Positions 1-11,494 are shown, counted from the stretch's first letter. The stretch: 64,000 bases of DNA from Quillaja saponaria (GCA_029379385.1 CM055608.1:22876350-22940349), one strand, 5' to 3'. Made by a program: numbers and translations. Notes: a model not told the origin generated them from the letters alone.

Positions 1-939
1 CCTTTAGGGGCTAGATTCGTATATATGATTATATGTTTATTTGAATATGTATGATATATGGAAAGTAAGCTAGTGGAGTATTTCAATAATTTGTTTGAAT
101 AATGTTTTCTTGATATTGGTTATTGTGTTGACATTGTTTGTGTTTGATAAGGGCCAACTCGTGAATATTTTTGAAAAAATGATTTTCATTTCTAAAATTA
201 AAAGTCCAGGTGCACCTAGGATACTCTGATTTAAAAATTGTAAGAAATCTTGATTCTGATATATATTTTAAAAATTGAGTGCTCAGCCCCGGTAGGATGG
301 ATTGTGTACGGGAAATTAATTTGGTGTGCGGGCCCGTACATGCCCGGCAGGGGGTGATACTGTTGTGCAGGGCTGAGTTACTCGTTGGCCCTTTGGTTGC
401 TTTGTTTGATATTATTTTTCTGATCGATTTGTGATAGTGTGGATCATGTAAATTGTGACTTTATGTGATTACAATATATACGTGTAAGGTGAGTTAATAT
501 ATGAACAATGTTACATGAATTTAATATATTATATGATTGTGTGGGGTGATGCTAGTACCCTTTGGGTACGATTTTTCACTCACGGAGTCTATAAGACTCA
601 TCCCTCTCGTGGAATTCTTTTTTTTCAGGAATCCAAATATGGTGTCATGGAGCTTGTTAACCTGCCAACAAAGTACGGCAAGGTATTTTTTTCCAGGATT
701 TCAGACTTGAAGTCAAGGATGAAGGTTTGCAGTCACACTAAAATGGTGGAAATGTCTAATTTTGTATACTGTGATAGTCTATATATTTGTTCTCGTGTAG
801 TCGTGTAGAATTAGGAACACATAGGTTGTATTTCATGGTGTGTTATATAAATTTTCAACAAGTGTCATGATTGTTACTTTGTTGTGAAGTCAAGGTTACG
901 GAGGTATGGTTATCCAACCCTCCGGCCAGTCATGTCTCC
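1..939. other. Non-coding stretch, possibly an LTR fragment
   Basis: I see no convincing gene here. The short open frame at 515-808 has no recognisable motif and no family-like composition. The stretch runs directly into a retrotransposon integrase remnant. It has a short T-rich tract followed by CAG near 610-630 and GC-rich patches near 300-370, of the kind seen in LTRs, so a fragment of another LTR element is possible. No LTR ends or target duplication can be defined. This is a weak inference. Confidence 0.25.
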
Positions 940-1570
940 GTGAGGGACATGACAGTTACCAACCATGGAAGGCAGTTTGATTGCCGACCTACTAAGTCCT
1001 GGTGCTCAGAACTGGGTATTGACTTACATTTTTCGTCGGTAGCCTACCCTCAGGCCAACGGCCAGGCAAAGGCTGTTAACAAGGTACTCCTGGAAGGACT
1101 AAAGAAAAAGGTAAATCGGAATAAATTAGACTGGGAAGAGCACTTGCAGTAGGTTTTATGGTCATACCGCACCACATGGAAGATCGCCACTGCAGAAACG
1201 CCTTTCAACCTGACCTACAAAATGGAAGCGGTTATACCAGGAGAGCAATGAGGCTGAAATAAGATCAAACCTCGATTTGCTTGAGGAGGCTAGGGAGAAA
1301 GCTCGCCTTCATCAGATTGTTCATCAACAGACCATAGCCCGACACTTTAACGATAAGTTGAAACTGAGACCTCTACAAGTGGGAGATCTTGTTCTAAGAC
1401 TGAACCAATTCAAGAATGGAAGCTCGGAAGGAAAACTCAGGGAATCGTGGGAAGGTCCGTACCAAATTTCTAACATTGTGAATCCGGGGGCCTACAAAAT
1501 CAGAACAGAATGGGGAAAAGTTCTCCCGAACAGCTTCAATGCGAGACATTTGAAAAAGCATTATCATTAA
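940..1570 (+). pseudogene. Retrotransposon integrase C-terminal remnant
   Basis: The first segment begins in the integrase core with NHGRQFDC (family: DNGxQFD) and continues with AYPQANGQAKAVNKVLLEGL, then a TAG stop at about 1150. Past the stop, [13 protein letters not shown] and EAVIP are still readable; these are the end of the core domain. A further frame at 1277-1570 has LLEEAREKAR, then the GDLVLR and WEGPYQI motifs and NARHLKKHY, which match the integrase C-terminal domain of Tat elements. The first catalytic Asp and everything upstream are missing, and in-frame stops and a frame change break the rest. It is a dead gene. Confidence 0.85.
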
Positions 1571-1710
1571 TGCAGGTCGTCTTGTTCTGCAAGTATTTTT
1601 GTCCTTCTTGTTCTGCTTGTAAAAATTAATGAAGATGGTTTTGTTTTGTTCATTTCAATGTTGGTGCAAGTCTAAATCTTTTTTCATGCGACAAGTATTA
1701 ACCCCAAGTT

Positions 1711-2356
1711 CAAGATCTCCAAAACCCGGGGGCAAAAACGGCCTAGGTTCTCCTGGTTGATCCAACGACCCTGACAGGAAACCTGACCTGCCAATGCTCG
1801 CGGTCATAGCACGCGAAGCTGCCAAGTTTCCATCCTGCAATCCGAGCCTCCGCCGAGTTCGTTCAAGATCTCCAAAACCCGGGGGCAAAAACAGTCGAGG
1901 TTCTCCTGGCCAATCCAACGACCCTAACAGGAAACCCAACCTCCCGATGCTCGCGGTCATGGCACGCGAGGTGGCTAGGTTTCCATCATGCGATCCGAGC
2001 CTCTGCCGAGTTCGTTTAAGATCTCCAAAACCCAGGGGCAAAAACGACCGAGGTTCTCCTGGTCAATCCAACAACCCTGACAAGAAACCCAACCTCTCGG
2101 TGCTCACCGTCATGGCACGCGAGGCCGCCATGTTTCAATCCTGCGATCCGAGCCTCCACCGAGTTCGTTCAAGATCTCCAAAATCAGGGGACAAAAACGG
2201 TCGAGGTTCTCCTGGTCGATCCAAAGACCCTGACAGGAAACCCAACCTCCCGGTGCTCGCGGTCATGGCACGCGAGGCAGCCAAGTTTCCATCATGCGGT
2301 CCAAGCCTCCGCCGAGTTCGTTCAAAATCTCCAAAACTCGGGGGCAAAAACGGTCG
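1711..2356. repeat. 153-bp tandem repeat, about 4.2 copies
   Basis: The motif CAAGATCTCCAAAAC recurs with small changes at 1711, 1864, 2017, 2170 and 2323, an exact spacing of 153 bp each time. Because 153 is a multiple of three, frames stay open on both strands (for example 1794-2372 on plus and 1655-2041 on minus). Their repeating composition shows these are by-products of the array and not genes. Tandem repeats in the 3' untranslated part are a known feature of Tat-lineage retrotransposons. Confidence 0.9.
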
Positions 2357-2563
2357 AGCCTTATTAAGGTAGATTGCCTGTTTGTTATAAGTTCATTATT
2401 CAGACTTCTAATTTGAAATTTACCAAACCATAATCATAAAATGGGTCAAATGCTCAAATAAAAACATATATAATAATAAATCATTTCAATTCAATATTCA
2501 TTACAAAAGTCAAATAAAAAAATTACAAAGTATCCTAGAACTGCCGATTGCCCGCATCAGGTT
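2357..2563. other. Short non-coding linker in the retrotransposon
   Basis: AT-rich sequence between the tandem array and the end of the antisense ORF. No motif is seen. Confidence 0.5.
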
Positions 2564-4809
2564 CTACGGCCTTGTCCTCCTCGCCCGCAACACTCTCGTC
2601 GCCCTCGCTCTCCTATCCCTCCTCCTGGTTAGCCTCAGCTTCGGCGAGCATCTTCGCCAGCCTCTCCTCCTCTTCGGCCTCTTCCTCGCCAGGCCACTTC
2701 GCCTCAGAAATGTCCAAAGAGTGGTTACCCGACAGCCGACCGACCTATTCGCGTATAGGCGACTGTCGTGATCATAGATAATTCTTCGACAGTCGTCAGA
2801 ATTTTTGAAATTTTCTACAGCTGTCCGGGCCTCCTCTTTGGATACCTCCAGTTCGGTCCTCAGCCTGGCGATCTCATCATCTTTCTCTTCCCTTAATCTG
2901 GCCTCCTCTGATTCAAATGCTCTGTACCGTTCAATTTCTTTTCTAAGGAGATCTGCGCCCTCGTTCAGCTCACGGCACTTCTTGAGCCACCCTTCCACCT
3001 CAGCCCCCAAACACAAGACTTCGGCTTGCAACGACTCAAAGTGTTCGGTAGCAGCTCGCCCTTCCGCCTCGACCTTCTCCGCTTGGATTAATCAAGCCGT
3101 TAAATTCTCATTTTCTTGAATAGTACCGAGCAGTTTGTCCGTTGAATATTCAGCGTCCTCCTGGGCTTTCTTCAACTTAGGATGCCTGATATTAGATGGA
3201 CTGCAATCAAACAACATCACATTAATAACGTTACGCAAACAGGGCACAAACATTACAAGTAATAAAGGTCGGCCATACCTGCACGCCAGCAAATAGCCTG
3301 GTAATGAATGCACTCTCTAGAGGAAGATCGTCTATCATAGCTACGTCCGTGGGCAAGGTACTCCCTCTTGCTATGGCATAGGCCACACCGGGGATGTCGC
3401 TGATGTAGGCATCCTCCGGGATAACCAGAAAAATGTGCGCAGGAACCTTGGCTAGAGAAAAGCCTTCTGGTCCAGTCTGCTCCTTCAAGGAGGGCTCCAC
3501 CCTTGCCTTCTTTAAGACGAGGTGGCATCCCTTGGCGGTCTTCTGTTGGGATCGTAGTCAAGGGCAGCACGCCCTCAGTTAACTCTATCTGGGACTCTTC
3601 CCGAGCCCGGGAAACGGAGGACACTTCGGCCATGTCCCGTTGGGAGGCTGAGCTTGCTCTTGACTGTTTGGGCGCTCTCCTACCCTCTTTAATCTGCCTT
3701 TTTCCTTTGTTAGAAGCTTTTTCAGCTCTCTCTTTTAAGGCCCCGAGACGCCTCCTAGTCGCTGCCCTGACTTTCGCGGCCTCCTGTTCTTGTGGCAAAC
3801 CCATGTCTGCAAAGCAAGAAATCAAAAGATCAATTAACAATAGATGACTAATCAATAATATCATTCAATAAAAACGTTGCGCAGTGCGAACCAAAATCCA
3901 GCTCCGATAAACCCGTCGTGTCTAAAAGCCCATCCCTTTGATACTTCTTGTACGTAACAATTTTACAATACTTCTTGTACTGTACTGGGCTCATCTTTTG
4001 AGGTTTCCTGGGCGTCCAGGTTCGTAAAATCTCTCATTTGTGCAACAAACCTGTGGGGTGAGGAGCCTCTACGAAGAAGTACTGGGGTTTCCACTCCTTG
4101 TTGTTATCGAGTTGTCCTCGGTACATGTCGAACTTGGCAGAAAAATACACCCCCCCCCCGACGTGTTCTTAATTTGATGAAGATGCCTGAACACCGTCAA
4201 GGACGGACGAATCTGCAAAGTGTGACAGACACCGATGAAGGTTATCAGAAATCCCCATCCGTTAAGAGCGATCTGAGCTATACAGATACCGAGGGCGTTC
4301 AACACTTTGACTATGAAAGGGTGGAAAGGATAGCGAACCCCGGCCTTCAGGTATTCCTCATAAAAGCATAAAGTGTTCGGAAGAGATTGATGCGGGCGAT
4401 CTCCATAAGGACTGACCTTGTAAATTTTGGCCCCAACTGGTTCAAAATACCGCCTACGCACCACCTCAAACTTTTGGTCACTCATGACGTTCTCTATGGT
4501 GTTTACAGCGGAAATGTTGGTTTGAGGCCAGAAGATCGCCACATCATCGTCAGATTCTTCATCCTCTTCCCATTTGGGTGAGAAACGAGCCATGGCAGTG
4601 GCCTCGTCTTCACCCTCAAAGCTCTCATACTCGGTGTTTTCTGAGCTGGAGGACGTGGTCGGATGGTAAGCTAGGGAAGGCGGGAGAACCTTTCCCTTCC
4701 CCAATCGATATTTAGGCTCCTCGCCTATCGGCATTATGGTGCCATCTGCCAAGCGGACATCCGACGTTTTGAAGGGAGGGGCTGATGGAGAATCTCCCTC
4801 ACTAGACAT
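2564..4809 (-). pseudogene. Antisense extra ORF of the Tat element (Transposase_28-like)
   Basis: Reading on the minus strand from an ATG at 4809, the first 246-codon frame has an acidic Ser-rich N-terminus and then AGVRYPFHPFIVKVLNALGI, resembling the conserved core of the 'putative gypsy type transposon' family (Pfam Transposase_28), which is known from antisense accessory ORFs of Tat retrotransposons. Downstream pieces in shifting frames (3864-3253, 3500-3231, 3313-3092, 3031-2564) encode Lys/Arg/Glu-rich helical sequence, including a coiled-coil-like stretch around 3030-2780 (LRTELEVSKEEARTAVENF). Frame changes and stops make it non-functional. The family's function is unknown. The domain name is from memory of the family. 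Confidence 0.7.
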
Positions 4810-5270
4810 TTTAAACTGAATAATGAAACGAAAACTTGAACAATGGAATGGATGAAAAGTTTCAAGTTTAGAAGCTCGTACCTAGCAAGGAAGGATGGCT
4901 TGCAAAAAGTTTTATCTCCCGAGTGGTCGAGCTGGTTGGACGCAAATTGGCAGAGCTTCGCTACAGAAATCTCAAAGTTGGGCACAAATGTGGGGTTTGT
5001 GGAGCCTTATATAGGCCCCGAAGATTAGCCTCGCACTCCGTGCCCACACACCACACCGCCATGTGCCATTGCCTTTATCTCATCCAATCACAATGCAAGC
5101 CCCGACCCGGCATTCGAAGAGTCATGATACGAACAAACAGTGTCAAAAAGTTGAAGACAGACCTGCTGGATCTACCTCGGGTTTCCATGTGGCTGCCGAT
5201 GACTTGGTAGCCTTTGTTTCTTGCTATCGTACACGCCAGGTAATGTTCAATCCTTTAGGGCGACCTTGAT

Positions 5271-5757
5271 GGTCGCCCTGTTGTGTTTTGATCGGGCCTC
5301 TTTTTCATGGGACTAGTGTTAATATAGTAATGTGACCTCCAATGAGAGCGTGCCACATGGTGTTTTCCTTACACCTGCTAACTTGAACAGTTCCGGTGGC
5401 CTGTGCTACAGCTCTCCTACTCTATATATACATGCCATGTTCCTCAAGAGAGGAATAAGAACAAAAAAGGTAAAAAGTCTCTTTCAAGTTACCATCCCCT
5501 TCTTACCATTTGCTAAGCTCTCCCCCTTTCTGACTTACTCATCGGAGGATCTTGGGAGTTCAACCCGGACTCGGCTCCCGTCCTCTATTTTGCAGGACAT
5601 AAGAACGCTAGGAAGCCAGGTCTCCAGATCGCCAGGTCGCCATTATCCCGTGCGACACTACAGCCACAGAAGGTCATCTAGAGTCTACCCCGAGATCGTT
5701 CATTCTCGTAACCAGTGCAGGTTCATTTCAACATTAACAACGTTTTATACATTTTAG
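5271..5757 (+). repeat. LTR-like segment with TATA box
   Basis: This segment has a TATA box (TCTATATATA at 5421-5430), a purine-rich tract just after it, and then a motif around 5530-5550 (TGACTTACTCATCGGAGGA) that resembles a sequence downstream of the transcription start in many Tat-lineage LTRs. It lies where the 3' LTR should be. Exact TG..CA ends and the second LTR are not visible, so the limits are approximate. Confidence 0.5.
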
Positions 5758-5759
5758 TT

Positions 5760-7140
5760 CCCTGTTAGGCTCGTTGAGATAGGGCCATTGCGAAAGATTT
5801 GTAGCCTTATCCTTGATTTCTGAAGAAAAATTGGGCCATGACAGAACTTGTTTCACCCACGACTCCTAGTAGGACCTCAAAGTCTCCTAAGTGAAGCTCT
5901 TATAAGCTGAAATAGCCTCCTCAAGGCCCTGTTTCATCTATTCACGCTCGTTGACGGAATAGAGATCACGAGTTGAGAACTGCGGGCACTTGTAGGGTGG
6001 TAGTGCCATGAGGTGAATCGTGAGATTAAAGAAGTTTACTGAATGGCCAGTGCTATGTAAGTAGAAAAGCATAAAGCTTTATATTGTGCGAGGTGATCAG
6101 GACGTTACTATACTATTACAACGCACACGTGGGGGGTTGACTAAGTTTTGCCTTTAGTGACATAAGGAGCATTGGAAGGGTAAGGACAGACCACATGTTT
6201 CCAGGGCTATTCAAAAAAGGTTGCACGCCATTCGCGGATATAGCAACTTAGTTGGTGGACACATCAACGCTAGCTTTTCAAGTCTACTCCATTCCATACC
6301 GGCAAGGAGCTGGATGCTTCTATTCATGATTATCTTAAAGGGTGCCTGATTGCAACTTCTTGCTCTTCTTTTGGCATGCACTTTCATTACACATTGAATC
6401 CTTCTACCATTTCGCTTTCTCCAAGACAGCAACTAGCCCCACATGTCCCTCAATCGAAGTAGACGTCGCAAGGCCCCTACCGCTGGTAGGCCAGTAAAAC
6501 AAACTTAAGATGACGGGCCTTGGTATTGCTGCCGATGATGTAGGCAACACATATTCGATCGATCTCTCTTGTCAAAAATATCTAGTGTGGCTTTGGAGAC
6601 CTTCGATGGAAGGGTGAGCCCAATAGCCTACCAAGTGTCGATAATTGTGGTTTGATCCTTACAAATAAATTTCACCTCGTGTAAATTCGCTACAAAGACA
6701 ATTTAGGATAATGACATAGCCTTGTATAATATTCAGAAGCGCATAGACCAGTTAATAATGCATGGGATATTCATAATGAGGATATAATATTGCACTAGAT
6801 AAATATAACTTTATGAGCCGAAGGCCAAAAATCTATCGACGATTACACAAAATATAAGTTAGAAGCATCATCATTATACATAACGTTATTCTTACTGAGA
6901 ACTTTCCAAAGACATAAAAACATGCACTTCCACTTCAATAAGAATAAGCATTGTGACTACAACCAAGGCGTTGCCTTGCAACAGCCTGCACGCATTTGCG
7001 GTACCTTTGGGAAATTGTCACCTATTGTCTCACTCGGGTGTCAGGCGATTCAGGAAATCATCGCGACTGCGATTGATGTCGTATTTGAGAAGATGATTCA
7101 TCATTGCTAAAGATGTTTCCTACAGCGCGAGAGCCACGAG
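5760..7140 (-). pseudogene. Decayed coding-like region, probably old T-DNA
   Basis: No intact gene is present, but the minus strand keeps stretches that read like protein between stops. One starts at an ATG near 6012 (MALPPYKCPQFSTRDLYSV) and reads through three stops to about 5760. A 73-codon frame occupies 6432-6211. A third possible N-terminus lies near 7160-7020 (MSSGLELVALAL then a stop). The base composition (more GC than the surroundings) and the position next to the T-DNA repeats suggest degraded T-DNA genes, perhaps opine-type or plast genes. I cannot assign a family, and the frames may belong to one or to several genes. The region is broken throughout. Confidence 0.35.
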
Positions 7141-7429
7141 CTCCAAACCGCTCGACATAATTGATTTTTGATTGTAAACATCTCTTATATTAAAATAATA
7201 ATATTCTTCCACTATTAAATGAGCATATTTTTTTGTTATTGTTATTGCCAAATAGATCAGATTTGAAAATTGATACACTTACTTCCTATTGTGCCGAGCA
7301 TTTTAGCAACAGTTATTAGCACTAGCTAGACGTTAACATCATGCACATAAGTGGTAGTAATTTATCTTCGAGCGTGCTGGGAAACGTACATGTCGAACAC
7401 TACCGTATTGTATTGTATTCCTGCGCTAT
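7141..7429. other. AT-rich non-coding stretch
   Basis: No gene or repeat recognised. It lies between decayed coding-like sequence and the third copy of the T-DNA intergenic segment. Confidence 0.4.
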
Positions 7430-7985
7430 GATTGGATCAATTTTAATATTATTACAGCTACGTCTTCAATATATATACCATTCATTATTTACATATATTA
7501 TACAATTGCAAATCCCGTGCAAAGATATATCTAATGTAACTTTCATGCTCCCATGCTCAAAATAACATTTATGTTGAGTGCGGAGGCAACAACCTGGTTC
7601 TCGGCTAAGAAAGGTAACCTTGATCGTACTTAGCTTTATTGGCATCTCTGCGATAAAGAGATTCGCGCCACTCAGGTCAATCAATCTCTATACGACCTAT
7701 GCTAGCTGTTTATTTTTAGAAATCGATACTTTTCCCGTGTGTGATCTGTCAACCTCTTTTGTATCTTTTTTAATTTAGTCATGTTCAAAGCACTTAGTAA
7801 AGTGAAGGCACCACACATATATCTTTGATTATTTTTCATGAGATGCTTGACCCGATATTATTTACTCCCTCTATAATAATTGCGGCATTACTGTATTGCT
7901 ATCATGTCCACTTATATGCTTGCGGATGTGGATTCTCCATGTCCAAACTGAAAATGACATGCCGCAATTAAGTTAGCTATTTGCG
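7430..7985 (+). repeat. Third, diverged copy of the T-DNA iaaM/plast intergenic segment
   Basis: The sequence from about 7440 parallels 9716-10235 of the left arm in the same orientation, with shared blocks such as AATATTATTnCAGCTACGTC, ATAACATTTATGTTGAGTGC and AATGACATGCC in the same order. By eye the first 150 bp are roughly 85-90% identical, clearly less than the match between the two main arms. It contains no gene in the arms and none here. It shows that at least three partial T-DNA copies, or one rearranged extra copy, were present. A short ORF at 7578-7778 is not conserved in the other copies. Confidence 0.8.
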
Positions 7986-8461
7986 GTTCATAATTTCAAT
8001 CAACAATTCGCCATCCCTAAAAGAGCTTATCGACTGAAAGGAATCTTTGAAAGGTTATTACAGGGTAAGCGGGGACGAAGGCCATTTTCTCGCATGGACA
8101 TGAGTGCTCTATCATCGAAAATTTGAATCACATGAGCAGTAATTGGAATAAAAGGACGGCCAAGCCGCTACAAAATTCACAATGGAATAATAGTGAAAAG
8201 ACAACAGGATATAGAATTTAAATTATAATATGTTTCCTTTGGAATACGTTTAATTATTTCCAGCACAGTTGATCCGTTGAATACATTTATTTTTTTGATG
8301 ATAAACGCGACGAACCATTTTAGCACCTTGCTACAACACAATACCAAGAATAAAAGAGAATTTGTTACCAATAAATTTAGTTTTAAAATTTTTGAACAAA
8401 AAAGGAGACATTAATTGGACACGTTTGAGATCTTTAACATGAAATCACAGACATTTACAAT
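7986..8461. other. Non-coding stretch between T-DNA copies
   Basis: No recognisable gene. The sequence is single-copy within the window and has no counterpart at the outer edge of the right arm, so it is either rearranged T-DNA or plant filler DNA. The short ORF on the minus strand at 8371-8177 has no recognisable features. Confidence 0.4.
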
Positions 8462-8541
8462 AGCAATTTTAAATATTAGACATAAGTTGCAATTCGCTGC
8501 CGCTGATTGAATGCTACCGGCTGACCAAGTAGATTGTTATT

Positions 8542-9086
8542 CTATCGACGATCGATAGGAAAGGGCTTGGTGCCATCTAGATAATAAAACAGCGCCCTTC
8601 CTACCAGTAGCAGGTCATAAAGTATGAACTTTTTTGCCCGCCGCCTCCAAAATTCATAAGCCATCATATTTCTGTCTTTATTAGTCGTTATGTGCTTAAC
8701 AAGCTTGCTAAATGAATCGCTGATAAGAATGGCCGCAAAAAACTTAATGGCGGATGTTTTCTCATAGCACCCAGGTGAAGCATAATTGTGAACCTGCCTA
8801 ACTTCCTCCAATAAGAATTTATAATTGTCAGGTTGAATATTGGTGGCAAGGGCAATTTTATCACTGGGGATAGCGGTACAACAGTGATAAAACAAATTCC
8901 TCATTTGCTTTATAGAAAAGTAAATATATGCGATAGTGCTTGAGCTTCTACAACAGAGTTAAGTCCTTTGAGCAGATCTAGTTTTTCTAGACATGGAGGA
9001 TGTAGACATGGTCAGCGGTAGAACTGCTCAGCTCTTTTTAATGCAATCAAAACACAGTCGAGATGCTCTTTCACCAGTTGCCCCAT
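8542..9086 (-). pseudogene. RolB/plast-family gene, left-arm copy (broken)
   Basis: This is the mirror copy of the gene at 13888-14451. Read on the minus strand from the ATG at 9086, it begins MGQLVKEH and stays alignable, but a TGG codon of the right-arm copy is TGA here and small indels follow, including the stretch before the conserved KQMRNLFYH segment. From 8904 to the stop at 8542 the frame is open and ends PIDRR, like PIDRP in the right copy. The last 120 codons are therefore readable but the gene as a whole is not. The plast family comprises T-DNA proteins such as RolB, RolC, 6b, C and ORF13, which alter plant growth. Confidence 0.8.
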
Positions 9087-10615
9087 TTCAACTGATATGG
9101 CATCAATTGAGTTTTGATAAACTCCAAGTATTCTAAGAGAATAAAACAGATTGCTTTTCTTAATATAACTATGTTGGTTTTGCGTATATCTATGAAATTA
9201 AATGCAGAACGTTCAGGATAGAAAGGGGTTGCCATAAATAACTGATGGTGAGAAAATTAGATATGATCTGCTTCTGGCCAACGCCAAGTTACTTATAAAG
9301 AATTGGCAAACATACTAGATGCATTTAATAATATAGAAATTGTCATATTTTAACGTATTTCATGACGTCAGAAGGGCAACTTTCAATTAATTAAAGGGGT
9401 CCACACTGAAATAATGACCCGTTAATAATTATTGACCTGCGTTTTTAGGAAGTGGGAGTCGAAAATGTGGGTGGCTATAAACCTGTAGCCTAGGCACCTT
9501 TTACATTAGGACACCGCTATTGACAATGCATCCGAGCTATTTTAAAGCGCTCTAACTTCCAACCTTCAGCTGACATTTGTATGTTGTGCATTAGCCTATC
9601 TCTGATGGTTGTCCTTTCAGTGATCGCCCTTGGCCATGGAACCAGTTTTGCCTTTCAAGGAAGCCAGGCCCCAAACCTTAGATGAATAATTAATATTAAT
9701 ATGGTTGGATCTTTTTAATATTATTGCAGCTACGTCTCCAATATATATACCATACATTGATTATATATTATACAATTACAAATCATGTGCAAAGATATAG
9801 GTGATGTAATGTTCATGCCCCCATGCTCACAATAACATTTATGTTGAGTGCAGAGGTAACAAACCGGTTCTTGGGTAACCTGTCTCTAGGCTGGAAAACA
9901 TAACTTTGATCGTACTTAGCTTTATTGATATCTTTGCGATAAAGAGATTCGCGCCCTCGGGTCAATCAATCTCTGTAAGAACTAAGCTGGCTGTTTGTTT
10001 TTGGGAATCGTTGTTTTTCCCATGTGTGATCTGTAAGCCTCCTTCGCATCTTTTTTAGTTTAATCTTTTCCAGAGCACTTCGTAAAGTGGAGGCACTACA
10101 CATATATCTTGGATTATTTTTTACGAGATGCTACACCCGAAATTATTTGTTCTCGCTGTCACATCCACTTTTATGTTTGCGGCGTGGATTCTGCGAGCCT
10201 AAATCGAAAATGACATGCCATAATTAAGTTAGGCAGATTGGAACTAATGCTATTACTGTCACCTAATATATATTTTTGGCATTGTTGGCGATTACGATAC
10301 CACCATATATTCTTAGGCTATTATTTTATTGTTATGCACCATGTGACAAATGGTCATGGTTTTACTCAATGTTTGTTGTGTCTTTGCCCCTTTTCATTTT
10401 TTCTTATGAATCTTAGGCTTTTGCGCAAGCCACTTCTCCATGTATAGCAATTTATGACTTCTAAGATAACGACCTGTACCAAACCATCTACACATTGGGT
10501 CCCATCAAACACTCTCCTGCAAGACATTTACTGCACTTTGAATCTTGTAGTTTATTTTTAAAAATGAATTGTTGTTTACACATTTCATGTGAGTTTCCTT
10601 TATTTGCTTGATATT
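9087..10615. promoter_or_regulatory. Divergent intergenic region, left arm
   Basis: About 1.5 kb without a gene separates the start of the plast gene (reading left) from the start of the iaaM-like gene (reading right). It must hold both promoters, placed back to back. It is repeated at 12450-13887 (inverted) and in part at 7430-7985. Plausible core elements are AT-rich ATATATA stretches (for example 9740-9750). I cannot fix transcription starts. The short ORF at 10238-10447 is not conserved in the other arm. Confidence 0.6.
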
Positions 10616-11494
10616 ATGGCTCTCCAACTATACCTTTGCCCTTGTTTCAATCCTCATGATCTCACCTCCCTCCGAAACCCAGAAGAGTTACTTCAAGGCC
10701 TCTTTTACGCTTTATATGATTATACTCAATTGCTCAGCCAAAAGCTGATACCATTCCAGAAAAAATGGGCTAAGGCAGTATTCAAGTCCAATACTCACAA
10801 TTTGAGCTCCCTAGCCCTTAAGAGTGTCGCAACAATAGCATCCTCCAAGATATGCTTCCATTCTCCGATACTCGGCCAATTAGACGTAGCTCTCAATTTT
10901 AATATGCCAGCGTTCATCTATACATCTTTCCAAAGCTTGCAGTGGCTTTTCCTCCATCGTTGTATCCCTGAACCAGTCATAGGGGCTATGCTCGCTACCA
11001 CCATGCTGCCTTATCGTGATGATCTCTCACTCCAAGAGATAAGTCGATTGCACAATCTTGCTTTACCAAGTAGACATGTGAACAAATCTGATATGGAATG
11101 GTTCGTTGTTATCTTGCCTAGCTCGTTGTTCTATGAGAGCTGCACACATAAGGCAATTACTCGAAATGGTGAAGAGCTACGTTGCCCTTTCCTTTACAAA
11201 CCGGCAACCGCTCCTATCCCATACAACATCGTGGCTATCGGGCAGACACTATTTTATGACGAGCCAACCACGATACCCGTTCCTGGAAATTTGTCATCTT
11301 GCCTTGATTTGCTCTATGATTATCAGGTTTTTTTGCAGGAGAGGGAGACCTATGGTAGCATCAGACATTATCCTGAAAACACTTTACTGCCCAAAGTAAC
11401 GATTATGGGGGCTAGCTTGGCTGGCCTTATAGCAGCGACCAAACTTTTGCGTGCTGGCGTTAAAGATATTACTCTTTTCGAGCCACGTGATTAG
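10616..11494 (+). pseudogene. iaaM-like: iaaM/ORF8-like tryptophan monooxygenase, N-terminal part (left arm)
   Basis: An open frame of 292 codons starts at the ATG at 10616. Residues 1-260 align with the plast protein encoded at 13888-14451 (for example LSLQEISRLHN against LSLEEVRRVHN, and GQTLFYDEPTTIPVPG against GRVLFYHQDGTKPLPID). This fits the known RolB-like N-terminal domain of agrobacterial IaaM/ORF8 proteins. Residues 259-292 are the start of the FAD-binding fold (PKVTIMGASLAGLIAATKLL, then TLFEPRD), the opening of tryptophan 2-monooxygenase, which makes indole-3-acetamide for auxin synthesis. The family is about 750 residues; here the rest is lost. Codon 293 is TAG where the right arm has CAG, 10 bp before the repeat junction. 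The dinucleotide motif reads GASLAG instead of GxGxxG, with Ser267 in the second glycine position. It cannot be an active enzyme. The family assignment is firm; whether it is iaaM or ORF8 is open. Confidence 0.82.

Larger units (their letters stand above)
940..5757 (+). mobile_element. Truncated Ty3/gypsy retrotransposon, Tat lineage (Retand/Ogre-like)
   Basis: In order this region shows the C-terminal half of an integrase, a 153-bp tandem repeat, a long decayed ORF on the opposite strand, and an LTR-like promoter segment. That layout (3' tandem repeats plus an extra antisense ORF between pol and the 3' LTR, integrase without a chromodomain) is known for plant Tat-lineage Ty3/gypsy elements. 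Gag, protease, reverse transcriptase, RNase H and the 5' LTR are absent, so the element is 5'-truncated at about 940. The right limit is placed just before the T-DNA-like region and is approximate. Confidence 0.75.

Noticed and set aside
1711..2356. CRISPR-like array
   Set aside because: The whole 153-bp unit is repeated with no unique spacers, and it lies in a plant retrotransposon.
1655..2372. Open frames on both strands (128 and 192 codons) as genes
   Set aside because: They follow a 153-bp tandem array whose length is a multiple of three. The translation repeats every 51 residues and has no homology I recognise.
8542..8904. 120-codon frame in the left arm as a working plast gene
   Set aside because: It is only the last part of the gene. 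The upstream part has a stop and indels compared with the right arm.
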